Source: Psychrobacter sp. AH5 (lineage in GTDB: Bacteria; Pseudomonadota; Gammaproteobacteria; Pseudomonadales; Moraxellaceae). Taken from it: a stretch of DNA of 64,000 nt. The notes under the pieces are model-generated. The model made no database searches. It saw only the letters and a list, made by a program, of their open reading frames with translations, and was not told where the DNA came from. Position numbers and translations under genes: made by a program. Shown one piece after another: positions 35,997 to 45,270 of this stretch (position 1 is its first letter; each line of letters opens with the position of its first letter). The stretch is taken from contig NZ_JAMBMT010000001.1 of NCBI RefSeq assembly GCF_040371085.1, positions 2,294,001 through 2,358,000 on the forward strand. Direction: 5' to 3'.

Positions 35997-37331
35997 GTGA
36001 GTAAATCCATCAAACTAGCGATACTTGGCCTTGGTACCGTCGGTACTGGCGTGGTCCATTTAATAAATGACAATTTAGGCGAGCTTAAGCGTCGTAGCGG
36101 ACGCGATATTATGATCACCGAAGTCGGCACCCGTCGTAAGCGTGATGATATCGATTCCAGTATTATTCAAAACTCCGATTTAATGGCCGTAGCGGCAAGC
36201 GATAATGTCGATATCGTCATCGAGGTGATTGGCGGCACTACTCTGGCAAAAGACGTCATCATGCAAGCCATCAAAAATGGCAAACATGTCGTTACTGCTA
36301 ATAAAGCGCTATTGGCTGAGCATGGTAACGAGATTTTTGCGGCCGCAGAAGCCAATAACGTCCATGTCGCTTATGAGGCGGCGGTCGCAGGCGGCATTCC
36401 TATTATCAAAGTGATGCGTGAAGCCTTAGCCGCTAACAAAATCGACTGGCTAGCAGGTATCATCAATGGAACGGGCAACTTCATCATGACCGAGATGCGT
36501 GATAAAGGTCGTCCTTTTGCTGATGTGCTAACAGAGGCGCAAGAGCTTGGTTATGCTGAAGCTGACCCAACTTTTGATGTTGAGGGTATCGATGCTGCTC
36601 ATAAGCTTGCGCTATTAGCCTCTATTGCTTTTGGGATTCCGCTACAGTTTGACAAAGTTTATTGTGAAGGTATTACTGATATCACTTTACAAGACGTCAG
36701 TTATGCAGAAGAGCTTGGCTACCGTATTAAGCACGTAGGCTTTGCGGTGCGTCGTGATGGCAATGGCGCTGAGGATAATGCCGGTATTGAGCTGCGTGTC
36801 CACCCCACTCTTATTCCACAAGACGCGCTACTAGCTAACGTCAATGGCGTAAAAAACGCTGTACTCGTTAATTCGCACCCGCTTGGTCAAACGCTTTATT
36901 ATGGTGATGGCGCAGGCGCAGGTGCCACTGCTTCTGCGGTGATGGCGGATGTCATGGATTTGGTAAGGGTTCTGGGTAGCACCGCTAATGGCGATAATGG
37001 TCATCATGTGCCGCATTTATCTTTTCAGCCGGAGCAATTGTCTGACACGCCGATATTACGCGCCGAGCAAATGACTACCGGCTATTATCTGCGCGTCCAT
37101 GCTTTTGATAATCCAGGGGTGCTTGCCGATATCACTCGTATCTTAAGCGATGCTGGTATCAATATCGATGCTATTTTACAAAAACCGGCGCATAAAGTTG
37201 GTCAAGTGCCGGTTATTATTCTGACGCTGCCTGTGGTTGAGAGTCAGATGAATTTAGCTATTGAAAAGATTGAAAAACTAGAAGCTATCACTGGTAAAGT
37301 GGTGCGTATTCGCTTGGATGAGTTGGCTTAA
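35997..37331 (+). CDS. hom: Homoserine dehydrogenase
   Basis: 444 residues. GTG start with GAGGAT about 6 bases upstream. N-terminal NAD(P)-binding domain (LAILGLGTVGTGVVHLI), the NKALLAEHGNEI segment with the catalytic lysine region, the homoserine-binding GIINGTGNFI and AYEAAVAGGIPII, and a C-terminal ACT domain (YYLRVHAFDNPGVLADITRIL) that typically senses threonine. It reduces aspartate semialdehyde to homoserine for threonine and methionine synthesis. In Pseudomonas thrC follows hom; here a thiolase gene does. Confidence 0.97.
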   Translation: MSKSIKLAILGLGTVGTGVVHLINDNLGELKRRSGRDIMITEVGTRRKRDDIDSSIIQNSDLMAVAASDNVDIVIEVIGGTTLAKDVIMQAIKNGKHVVTANKALLAEHGNEIFAAAEANNVHVAYEAAVAGGIPIIKVMREALAANKIDWLAGIINGTGNFIMTEMRDKGRPFADVLTEAQELGYAEADPTFDVEGIDAAHKLALLASIAFGIPLQFDKVYCEGITDITLQDVSYAEELGYRIKHVGFAVRRDGNGAEDNAGIELRVHPTLIPQDALLANVNGVKNAVLVNSHPLGQTLYYGDGAGAGATASAVMADVMDLVRVLGSTANGDNGHHVPHLSFQPEQLSDTPILRAEQMTTGYYLRVHAFDNPGVLADITRILSDAGINIDAILQKPAHKVGQVPVIILTLPVVESQMNLAIEKIEKLEAITGKVVRIRLDELA

Positions 37332-37467
37332 AAATCAGCTCAAGACTGCTTAGCGTTTTGTATTACTTCATCAGTATATAATTGAGCATTTCAAAGTAGT
37401 AAAGTTGCTCCTATAATAAAAGCACGGCTATTTATAACTATTCATTAATATTATAAAGGGAAAAACT

Positions 37468-38649
37468 ATGTCAAATGATGCAATCGTAATCGTTAATGGC
37501 GCACGTACGCCTATGGGCGGCTTTCAAGGTGCGCTAAAAGACGTTAGTGCTACTGAGCTTGGTGCTGCGGCTATCAAGGCTGCTGTTGAGCGCTCTGGTG
37601 TCAGCGCGGATAGTGTGGATGAAGTCATTATGGGCTGCATCTTGACGGCAGGTCTTGGTCAAGGCCCAGCTCGTCAGGCTATGCGCAAAGCTGGTCTGCC
37701 AGATAGCGTGGGCGCGGTCACTATCAATAAGCTCTGTGGTTCTGGTCTAAAAGCGGTGATGCAAGCTTATGAGGGTATCAAAGCCGGTAGCTTCGATGTC
37801 GCAGTCGCAGGCGGTATGGAATCGATGACTAATGCGCCTTATATCATGCCAGGCGCACGCGGTGGCTACCGCATGGGACATAAAGAGGTCAAAGATCACA
37901 TGTTCTTAGATGGCCTAGAAGATGCTGATACTGGCAAACTGATGGGACAATTCGCGCAAGAGATGGCAGATGAAAAGGGCTATACTCGCGAGCAAATGGA
38001 TGACTTCGCTATTGAGTCGCTCAATCGTGCGCTTACTGCCATCAAAGACGGCCATTTTGATGATGAGATTACTCCAGTTACCTTTGAGACCCGTAAAGGC
38101 GAGCAAACGGTCGATACCGATGAAGAGCCAGGCTTAGCTAATGCTGAGCGTATTCCTACCCTACGTCCTGCTTTTGCCAAAGACGGCACTATCACTGCTG
38201 CTAACGCCAGCTCAATCTCAGATGGCGGCGCGGCAGTCGTCGTAATGAGAGAGTCGCAAGCCCAATCAGAGGGCTTAGCGTTTCAAGCGCGTATTATCGC
38301 TACTGCCTCGAACTCACGTCATCCTAGCGAGTTTACTATCGCACCGATAGGAGCTATTGAGAAGGTATTGGACAAAGCAGGCTGGTCGGTCGCTGATGTC
38401 GATCTTTGGGAGATTAACGAAGCTTTTGCTATGGTGACGATGGCGGCGATGGACGAATTAGCTATTGATCATAGTAAAGTAAACGTTGAGGGTGGTGCCT
38501 GCGCTCTTGGTCATCCAGTGGGATGTTCAGGTGCCCGTATTTTGATTACTTTGATCCACTCATTGAAGCGCACGGGCGGCAAAAAAGGCGTCGCTACTTT
38601 ATGCATCGGCGGCGGAGAAGCGGTAGCAGTAGCAATTGAGCTGCCTTAA
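37468..38649 (+). CDS. Acetyl-CoA C-acetyltransferase (thiolase)
   Basis: 393 residues. It has the thiolase active-site residues: the nucleophilic C90 (NKLCGSGLKAVM), H349 (ALGHPVGCSG) and the proton-transfer C379 (LCIGGGEAVAV). NEAFAMV near residue 319 is also in place. Biosynthetic-type (AtoB/PhaA) length and motifs favour acetoacetyl-CoA thiolase over beta-ketoadipyl-CoA thiolase. It condenses or cleaves acetoacetyl-CoA. An AAAGGGAAA precedes the ATG. The natural terminator at 39008 is now 360 bp away, separated by an inserted MITE. Confidence 0.92.
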   Translation: MSNDAIVIVNGARTPMGGFQGALKDVSATELGAAAIKAAVERSGVSADSVDEVIMGCILTAGLGQGPARQAMRKAGLPDSVGAVTINKLCGSGLKAVMQAYEGIKAGSFDVAVAGGMESMTNAPYIMPGARGGYRMGHKEVKDHMFLDGLEDADTGKLMGQFAQEMADEKGYTREQMDDFAIESLNRALTAIKDGHFDDEITPVTFETRKGEQTVDTDEEPGLANAERIPTLRPAFAKDGTITAANASSISDGGAAVVVMRESQAQSEGLAFQARIIATASNSRHPSEFTIAPIGAIEKVLDKAGWSVADVDLWEINEAFAMVTMAAMDELAIDHSKVNVEGGACALGHPVGCSGARILITLIHSLKRTGGKKGVATLCIGGGEAVAVAIELP

Positions 38650-38689
38650 AACTTGCTGTTAGAAATAGTTCACTCCAAGTCTTTGATAT

Positions 38690-38986
38690 TAGGGTTTGTT
38701 GAACATTCACAAGTGAGCACTGCTGATAGCTAAAATGGTTCTAGTCTAAGTAAAAATCGCAGGCAATGCTCATTGCATTGGCTAGCTTATCTTAGTCAAA
38801 CGGTTATAACGAATAGAGCGATTTTAGCATCAGCCCTTCTTTATAAATAGCTGTGGACAGGACTCTTTTTTGCCGCTTCATTGTTAAAAAAAGACGCTTA
38901 GAATGACTAAACTTACTATTTTTATCTTCGAATCGCCTAAAAAATAGTCTCTGTCAGTGCCAAGGTCGAATGTTCAACAGACCCTA
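38690..38986. mobile_element. MITE-like element, ~297 bp, with inverted ends
   Basis: Ends TAGGGTTTGTTGAACATTC (38690-38708) and GAATGTTCAACAGACCCTA (38968-38986) are inverted repeats of each other over 19 bases with one mismatch. The outermost TA may be a duplicated target, as for IS630/mariner-type transposases, or just part of the repeat. The interior has no open frame for a transposase. An internal inverted repeat, GCTGATAGCTAAAAT (from 38721) against ATTTTAGCATCAGC (38821-38834), could fold the left part. No complete parent insertion sequence is in the window. Confidence 0.72.
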
Positions 38987-39424
38987 GATAAAAGCTTATT
39001 CATTATTACCGCATCAGCTCTAGCTATGCGGTTTTTTTATGAGAAATTTTTAATAAATATTGCAAAAAAACCGATAATCCTACCAATACTGTAAATAAGC
39101 GTTAATTTGTACCATTACGATGTTATAGCACTTACAGCCTATTACACGCTTTTACGTCCAGCGCACATTTTGCTACTTCGTCTATATATTAACGGCCTCT
39201 GCCAATTGTTACTCTTATTACAAGTTGATGCAAAGCAACTTTAGATTTATTTAAGAACTTGCATTGTAGTTATTGAGGACTAATCGATAGTACAGATTAT
39301 CTCAACTTTTAAATTTTTATTTTATTTAAAGACTTAGTATATCAAGACTTAGTATTTAAACATTTAGCTCGAAAATTAAAACGAACTTTCAACCAAAATT
39401 AATTCATATAAAAGGAAGATAATA
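38987..39424. other. Intergenic region after the MITE, upstream of the PRC-barrel gene
   Basis: 438 bp of AT-rich sequence. It contains the terminator at 39008-39038 and, beyond it, the promoter region of the DUF2382 gene. A GGAAG at 39414-39418 is its ribosome binding site. Nothing else was recognised. Confidence 0.5.
39008..39038 (+). terminator. Intrinsic terminator of the thiolase gene, now behind the MITE
   Basis: A 7-bp perfect stem ACCGCAT / ATGCGGT, 10-base loop and a run of seven Ts. It lies right after the MITE end and in the orientation of the thiolase gene. Confidence 0.85.
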
Positions 39425-40273
39425 ATGAGCCAACTAATACGTTTACAAGATATTCAAGCCACTCACCGCGACCTAATTGGTGATGACTATTATGACCCAA
39501 CAGGCAAAACCGCTTATGGTGTCAATGAAGACAAAATCGGTAAAATCGAAGGCGCTTTGGTAGAAGATACTACTGGCCGTATTCGTTATTTGATTGTTGA
39601 TGCTGGCGGTTGGTTCAGCTCAAAAGAAGTGCTAGTACCCGCTGGCCTTGCACGTATCGTTGGTGATGATGTGTTCTTTGATAGCCTGACTAAGTCGCAA
39701 GTAGAAGCTATGGAAGTTTATGATCATGATTATCAGTACAGCTATAAAGAGCAGTATGAAAAAGATCGTCAAACCTTTATAGCCGATACTGTTCCTACCG
39801 AAGAGCGTATGGAGATTGCTGAGACTCACTACGACGCACCAAACACTCTAGAATTACTAGAAGAGCGTCTAACGGTAAATAAAGACCGTATCGTAGCAGG
39901 TCTCGTAAAAGTCGGTAAGCACGTTGTAACCGAAGAGCGTAATGTCAATGTAGAGCTAGAAGAAGAGCATGCCAACATTCAACGTACCAATGTAGACCGT
40001 GTCTCTGACCGCAAAATCGGCGATATGGGTGCTAACGAGACAGTAGAAGTTGAGCTAGAAGCAGAACGTGCTCGCGTTGGTAAAGAGACTTATGTCACCG
40101 AAGAAGTCAGCGTAGGCAAAACTACTGAGCGTCATACTGAAACTATCGTTGAGACCATTCAGCGTGAAGAGTTAGACGTTAATGATGATGGCCATGTCGT
40201 TGACCGCGAAGGTAATCTATATGGACGTGATGATATCACCGCAGAAGATGTACGCCGTGCTCGTGGTATGTAA
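39425..40273 (+). CDS. PRC-barrel and DUF2382 domain protein
   Basis: 282 residues. An N-terminal PRC-barrel (about 15-100: KIGKIEGALVEDTTGRIRYLIVDAGGW...KEVLVPAGLARI) is followed by a DUF2382/YsnF-type domain (about 140-265: LELLEERLTVNKDRI, GLVKVGKHVVTEERNVNVELEEEHANI, KETYVTEEVSVGKTTERHTE). The second part contains two related repeats of the LLEERL/V.K pattern. Such proteins are general-stress induced in several bacteria, but the function is unknown. Glu/Val-rich, soluble, no signal peptide. GGAAGATAATA precedes the ATG. It is followed by a terminator and a second DUF2382 gene. Confidence 0.85.
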   Translation: MSQLIRLQDIQATHRDLIGDDYYDPTGKTAYGVNEDKIGKIEGALVEDTTGRIRYLIVDAGGWFSSKEVLVPAGLARIVGDDVFFDSLTKSQVEAMEVYDHDYQYSYKEQYEKDRQTFIADTVPTEERMEIAETHYDAPNTLELLEERLTVNKDRIVAGLVKVGKHVVTEERNVNVELEEEHANIQRTNVDRVSDRKIGDMGANETVEVELEAERARVGKETYVTEEVSVGKTTERHTETIVETIQREELDVNDDGHVVDREGNLYGRDDITAEDVRRARGM

Positions 40274-40356
40274 TAAGCCAAACTATCTCCAGTTTTTGTA
40301 TACATAAAGACGATATAAGATAGTCAAAAGCAGCTGATAGGTTAATCAGTGAATTA

Positions 40357-40386
40357 AGGCCAGAGCTCGTCTCTGGTCTTTTTTTG
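40357..40386 (+). terminator. Intrinsic terminator between the two DUF2382 genes
   Basis: Stem AGGCCAGAG / CTCTGGTCT (one G-U pair) with a 5-base loop and a seven-T tract, in the orientation of the PRC-barrel gene. Confidence 0.88.
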
Positions 40387-40514
40387 TGCCAAGCATAGAA
40401 TTTAAAACCAATAAGCTATAGACATTGATACCGTAACCAAAAACAATAGCTAAATAATGACTAAAGATCACACTATTTTGGCCTTAAGAAAATATAACTA
40501 ATAAGGAAACAGCT

Positions 40515-41180
40515 ATGAGCATTGATGCTAATAACCCTCTAAGTAATAACAATGATCACAAAAAAATAGAAGATCATGCAAGCGAGCATAAACTGCCTGC
40601 CCCTGATGCTTCTACTGCAGGTGCTAATACAGAAAACAATATGAACGCTGATCAAACTATCAATACCTCAGCAGCAGCCACTATAAATAAGGGTAGCGGT
40701 TATTTGGAGCTATTAGAGGAGCGTCCAGTCATTAATAAAGAGCGCTTAGATGTGGGTAAAGTCACTGTCACTAAGCATAGCCGTAAAAGATTGATCGACG
40801 TACCTATTGAGCTGGTTGAAGAATACATTACCGTTACTACTGCTTATCATGATGATAAAAGTCAGGATTTGCTCTCAGGTAGATTTGATGAAGCTGACAT
40901 ATTGCGTCATGTTGAGCCCTCTTTGGATAGTAAAGCGGTAGTCACTATCAATGGTAAGCAAGTTGAGATTGGCGATGCGCCAGTGGAGATTGTACTCTCA
41001 AGACAAGTAGCAACTATTACCAAAGACACGTATGCGGTTCAAGAGATTGACATTAGTAAGACCACTCATACTCATACCGATACCATTCAAGTTGAGTTAA
41101 AACATGAAGAGCTTGATGTTAGTGAAGAAGGGTTTTTGGAACATGAGAATTTGAGCAGTACTAAAGGTACGAATAAATAG
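40515..41180 (+). CDS. DUF2382 (YsnF/AvaK-like) domain protein
   Basis: 221 residues. The first ~65 are an Asn/Ala/Thr-rich, low-complexity segment. The rest matches the DUF2382 domain of the neighbour: YLELLEERPVINKERLDVGKVTVTKHSRK and VATITKDTYAVQEIDISKTTHTHTDTIQVELKHEELDV. It lacks the PRC-barrel. The pair probably arose by duplication of the domain and acts in the same response, but the gene has its own terminator, so it is likely separately transcribed. AAGGAAAC precedes the ATG. Function unknown. Confidence 0.82.
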   Translation: MSIDANNPLSNNNDHKKIEDHASEHKLPAPDASTAGANTENNMNADQTINTSAAATINKGSGYLELLEERPVINKERLDVGKVTVTKHSRKRLIDVPIELVEEYITVTTAYHDDKSQDLLSGRFDEADILRHVEPSLDSKAVVTINGKQVEIGDAPVEIVLSRQVATITKDTYAVQEIDISKTTHTHTDTIQVELKHEELDVSEEGFLEHENLSSTKGTNK

Positions 41181-41242
41181 CTCTATAAGCACTATGTTAT
41201 AAATAAACCCAGTCTTTGATTAATTATAAAAACTGAGACGAT

Positions 41243-41278
41243 AAAAAAGCAACGCTAATGAGTCAGCGTTGCTTTTTT
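41243..41278. terminator. Bidirectional intrinsic terminator
   Basis: A 14-bp stem AAAAAAGCAACGCT / AGCGTTGCTTTTTT with an 8-base loop between the convergent DUF2382 and lipoprotein genes. Confidence 0.92.
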
Positions 41279-41303
41279 AGAGCTATCATTGACTTTATAG
41301 CGA

Positions 41304-41834
41304 TTAATTAGTCGCGTCACACTCATAAGTATTAACGCTAGACTCGCTCTCGCCAGCAGTACGCATCACTCCAGTTGCACGATCTTCATGGGCAACGCGC
41401 CACTGAGTAAAGCCTGCAGCGCCGCTTAGAGTTGTCTTCACTTCATAGACTCCAGGATTGGTACCATCATTGGTTTTGACTACGGTGACTGTCCCTTCAT
41501 CAGTACTTAGTACCGCCTCATTTATATCCTCTTTGTAAGTCACTTCAACTTTTAGCTCAGGAGAGCATAAATAAGTCATTTGTGTTACGCCGGTATTGAC
41601 GTTAGCCACGGTATCCTCTTGTACTTCATTGACAGTAGCATCGGCCGCCACTACCGCATCGTTAGGTTCGGCAGGCTCAGCTGACATAGGAGTCGCTTGC
41701 TCAGTAGCAATGTCTTCTTCTAAGCTAGGTTCAGTCTCAGGCTCTTGTTGGCAAGCGCTAATGCTAATCGCACAAGCGAATAACCCACTCATAACTGCAG
41801 ACGCTCGTAACGATTTTGATAATTTAAGGCTCAT
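41304..41834 (-). CDS. Putative lipoprotein, C-terminal domain MliC-like
   Basis: 176 residues. Signal peptide with lipobox ISAC (Cys about 28), then an acidic Glu/Ala/Pro-rich linker to about residue 85. The C-terminal half (MTYLCSPELKVEVTYKE ... GFTQWRVAHEDRATGVMRTAGE ... YEC) has a YxC start, a mid-domain W and a closing YEC, as in MliC/PliC lysozyme-inhibitor domains. The two cysteines could form the usual disulfide. The assignment is tentative. Strong ribosome binding site TAGGAGAAAGG before the ATG. Confidence 0.6.
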   Translation of the reverse strand: MSLKLSKSLRASAVMSGLFACAISISACQQEPETEPSLEEDIATEQATPMSAEPAEPNDAVVAADATVNEVQEDTVANVNTGVTQMTYLCSPELKVEVTYKEDINEAVLSTDEGTVTVVKTNDGTNPGVYEVKTTLSGAAGFTQWRVAHEDRATGVMRTAGESESSVNTYECDATN

Positions 41835-42062
41835 GCCTTTCTCCTAAATTAAAATACTAAGATGCTTAAAGGGATAAATTTTTGCAAAATTAACTGTCGA
41901 TAGTAGATAATAATAACGATTTATGCTGGCAAACACTATAACTTGTCTCTACCTACTCGCCTATACGGAATTTGTAAATAACTTAAGCTATTATAGTAGC
42001 AAATACCCTACTAAGTGTTAAAGCGAATTTGCAGAAAATAATTATCAAAAAGTTTCACTTAT

Positions 42063-42097
42063 AAAAAACCCCTATCCAAAATAGATAAGGGTCGTTT
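42063..42097 (-). terminator. Intrinsic terminator of secA
   Basis: Stem ACCCCTATC / GATAAGGGT with loop CAAAATA, read on the minus strand. It is followed by TTTTTT on that strand, about 30 bp after the secA stop. Confidence 0.8.
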
Positions 42098-42125
42098 TAT
42101 AGAGGTAACTCACTTATTTTATAAG

Positions 42126-44915
42126 TTATATTTTGCCGTGACATTGCTTATATTTAAGACCAGAGCCACAAGGACAAGGTGAGTTGCGACTGATATTCAT
42201 ACCAGCGTATGGATTGTCTCCAGCACCAGCTGCCCCTGCTAAAGTAGCCCCAGCCCCATTAGCTCGCGCGGTTTGCGTCTGGTTTTGAGAGGGACTACGC
42301 GTAGCCGCTTGTTGCTCATTACCAGCAAGGCCGCTAGCGTCTTTGTGCTCAAACTGCATTTGCATACGCTCAGCGTCCGCACGTTGCTGAGCTTCTAGAG
42401 CCTCAATCTCTTCTTTGGTCGGGATATGAACGCGTGATAAGTCTTGAACGGTCTCAGACTTGATAGCGCCTAGCATCATCTGAAACAGCTCAAACGATTC
42501 GCGCTTATATTCTTGCTCTGGGTTTTTTTGTGCATAACCGCGCAAGTGAATCCCTTTACGCAGCTGATCCATTTGCGTTAAATGCTCTTTCCAATGCTTA
42601 TCTAAGCTTTGTAGCATAAAATGACGCTCAAGCTGGGCGGCATCACGCGGCCCCATTTGCTCACGGCGCTTATGATAATGATCTAACGCGGTCTCGATGA
42701 TCTTCGCGCGCAGACCTTCTTCGTCTAGGCGGCGATCTTCATCAAGCCAATCGTTAATTGGCATATAGAGTTTAAACTCTTCTTCAAGCTCATCTTCAAG
42801 CCCATCGATATTCCACTGATCATCAATAGAGCCTGGCGGTATAAACTGATTAATCATAGCGTTATAGACATCGTAATGCATAGCTTCAATGGCTTGTAAT
42901 AGATCCATATCGGCGAGCAAATCATCACGCTGAGAGTAGATCACTTTACGTTGCTCATTAGCGACATCATCATACTTTAGCAGGTTTTTACGCGCATCAA
43001 AATCGCGGCTCTCAACTTTACCTTGCGCGTTTTCGATGGATTTTGACACCATCTTATGCTCGATAGCTTCGTCTTCTTTGAGACCCATCGCTTTCATCAT
43101 ATTGACCACGCGATCGCCGGCAAAGATACGCATCAAGTCATCTTCTAGCGATAAAAAGAAACGTGACATCCCCGGATCGCCTTGACGTCCGGCACGGCCC
43201 CGTAGCTGGTTATCGATACGGCGCGACTCATGGCGCTCAGAGCCAATGATATGTAAGCCGCCAGCCGCGACCACTTGATCATGCTTTTGTTGCCATTGAG
43301 CTTTGAGACGCTTCATCTCCTCCGGCGACACTGATACGGGATCCTCAATGAACGACTCCCAGTTACCGCCTAGGATAATATCGGTACCACGTCCCGCCAT
43401 GTTGGTGGCGATAGTGACTGATTTTGGGCTACCCGCTTGCGCGATAATCTCCGCTTCGCGCTCATGCTGCTTGGCATTTAGCACGTTATGCTTGACGCCT
43501 TCTTGATCAAGCAGATATGATAATTCCTCTGAGGCTTCAATGGTTGCCGTACCAACAAGTACCGGCGCGCCTTTGGCCTGAATCTCTTTGATCTCACGGA
43601 TGATGCCTTGATATTTGCCTAATTTAGTCAAATAGATCTGGTCATCCATATCAACACGCGCGATAGGCTTATGGGTCGGGATAACGATAACGTCAAGATC
43701 ATAAGTGGATTTAAATTCTGCCGCTTCAGTATCTGCGGTACCGGTCATGCCAGATAGCTTGTCGTAGAGACGAAAGAAGTTCTGAAAAGTTGTCGTCGCT
43801 AGCGTCTGGTTCTCCGCTTGAATCTCAACGCCTTCTTTGGCCTCCACCGCTTGATGCAGACCCTCTGACCAGCGGCGACCCGGCATAGTACGACCGGTGT
43901 TTTCATCAACGATGACCACTTCGCCGTCATCAACGATATAATGGATGTTTTTGACAAAGACATGATGAGCGCGAATGGCGGCTTGCACGTGAGCCAATAA
44001 AGGCAGACGGCTTGGGCTGTAGAGACTCTCGTTTTCACCTAGCTCCCCGACTTTTATCAGGAAGCGCTCAATCTTCTCATAACCTTTTTCACTAATCTCA
44101 ATCTGACGGTTTTTTTCGTCAATCCAGAAGTCTTCATCTTCATTATTCTTATTAGCCTCTTCATCTTTTGAGCGCTTTAATAACGGAATAATGGTATTAA
44201 TCAGTGCATACATGCGTGACGAGTCTTCGGCTTGACCGGAGATAATCAGCGGTGTCCGCGCCTCATCAATTAGGATCGAGTCAATCTCATCAATGATACA
44301 AAAATTCAGCGGGCGCTGTTTTTTTTCGCTTAAGCTAAAGACCATATTGTCGCGTAGATAATCAAAGCCATATTCGTTATTGGTACCATAAGTGATATCA
44401 GCTTGGTACGCGTTGACTTTTTCTTGTGCCGGCTGCTGCGAGTAGATAACGCCAACCTTTAAGCCCAAAAAGTTAAACAGCGGACGGTTCAAATCAGCAT
44501 CACGCGCCGCCAAATAATCGTTAACGGTGACTAGGTGCACGCCTTTATCACTGATAGCGTTTAGATACATGGCAAGGGTCGCCATCAAGGTCTTACCTTC
44601 ACCGGTTTTCATCTCAGCGATTTTACCTTCATGCAAGGTAATACCACCGATCAGCTGCACATCATAATGGCGCATACCGGTAATACGCAGTGAGGCTTCA
44701 CGGCAGACGGCAAAAGCTTCTGGCAACAGCGCATCTAAGCTCTCACCGTTTTTGTGCCTTTGCTTAAACTCACTCGTTTTTTGTTGCAATTGCTCATCAG
44801 ACAGGGCTTGCACGCTAGCCTCTTGGGCATTAATTTTGGCGACCACTTTGCGCATCCGCTTGAGTTCACGCTCATTTTTGGTGCCAACTACACTGCCTAC
44901 AATCTTTGATAACAT
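42126..44915 (-). CDS. secA: Preprotein translocase ATPase SecA
   Basis: 929 residues. Seen: [30 protein letters not shown] (Walker A), [19 protein letters not shown] (DEAD-like box), [19 protein letters not shown], and the C-terminal zinc-binding [14 protein letters not shown]. All domains are present: nucleotide-binding 1 and 2, preprotein cross-linking, helical wing and scaffold, C-tail. It drives Sec-dependent export. In some bacteria secA is regulated through secM upstream; no secM is seen. The linker before the zinc-finger is Gln/Ala/Thr-rich. Divergent from mutS. Confidence 0.98.
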   Translation of the reverse strand: MLSKIVGSVVGTKNERELKRMRKVVAKINAQEASVQALSDEQLQQKTSEFKQRHKNGESLDALLPEAFAVCREASLRITGMRHYDVQLIGGITLHEGKIAEMKTGEGKTLMATLAMYLNAISDKGVHLVTVNDYLAARDADLNRPLFNFLGLKVGVIYSQQPAQEKVNAYQADITYGTNNEYGFDYLRDNMVFSLSEKKQRPLNFCIIDEIDSILIDEARTPLIISGQAEDSSRMYALINTIIPLLKRSKDEEANKNNEDEDFWIDEKNRQIEISEKGYEKIERFLIKVGELGENESLYSPSRLPLLAHVQAAIRAHHVFVKNIHYIVDDGEVVIVDENTGRTMPGRRWSEGLHQAVEAKEGVEIQAENQTLATTTFQNFFRLYDKLSGMTGTADTEAAEFKSTYDLDVIVIPTHKPIARVDMDDQIYLTKLGKYQGIIREIKEIQAKGAPVLVGTATIEASEELSYLLDQEGVKHNVLNAKQHEREAEIIAQAGSPKSVTIATNMAGRGTDIILGGNWESFIEDPVSVSPEEMKRLKAQWQQKHDQVVAAGGLHIIGSERHESRRIDNQLRGRAGRQGDPGMSRFFLSLEDDLMRIFAGDRVVNMMKAMGLKEDEAIEHKMVSKSIENAQGKVESRDFDARKNLLKYDDVANEQRKVIYSQRDDLLADMDLLQAIEAMHYDVYNAMINQFIPPGSIDDQWNIDGLEDELEEEFKLYMPINDWLDEDRRLDEEGLRAKIIETALDHYHKRREQMGPRDAAQLERHFMLQSLDKHWKEHLTQMDQLRKGIHLRGYAQKNPEQEYKRESFELFQMMLGAIKSETVQDLSRVHIPTKEEIEALEAQQRADAERMQMQFEHKDASGLAGNEQQAATRSPSQNQTQTARANGAGATLAGAAGAGDNPYAGMNISRNSPCPCGSGLKYKQCHGKI

Positions 44916-45270
44916 AATTTTTAACCTATGGAAATATTCGATAATTAAAGCGCGTAAACCAACAGTTAGCCCGGCGTTTTATTATCACCCAATTAAGTGT
45001 GTCGCCATTATATATGGTTATGCTGCTGATGGATACAAGGGCGATAGACAGATATTTGCCACTGCGCAGTCGGCTGGCGCATGGTAAAATAGCCCATACT
45101 GCTAGCCCTCCTCGCTCCTATTCATTCACTGTTACTAACTAGTCTTTTACGATTAAATACTCATTCAACGCGATCTATAACTTAACACTACAAGCTAAAC
45201 CGACTTAATCTTTATCCTAACTATATTTAAGCTTAGTAATAATCAAACCCTATAAATTAAGAGATGATGA
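44916..45270. other. Intergenic region, secA / mutS promoters
   Basis: 355 bp between divergent genes. A GAGATGATGA stretch precedes the mutS ATG and supplies a weak Shine-Dalgarno. No upstream secM-type gene or recognised regulatory element is visible. Confidence 0.4.

Noticed and set aside
38690..38986. MITE as a simple large hairpin terminator
   Set aside because: The inverted ends are 260 bases apart with no U-tract; a separate normal terminator is present just after it.
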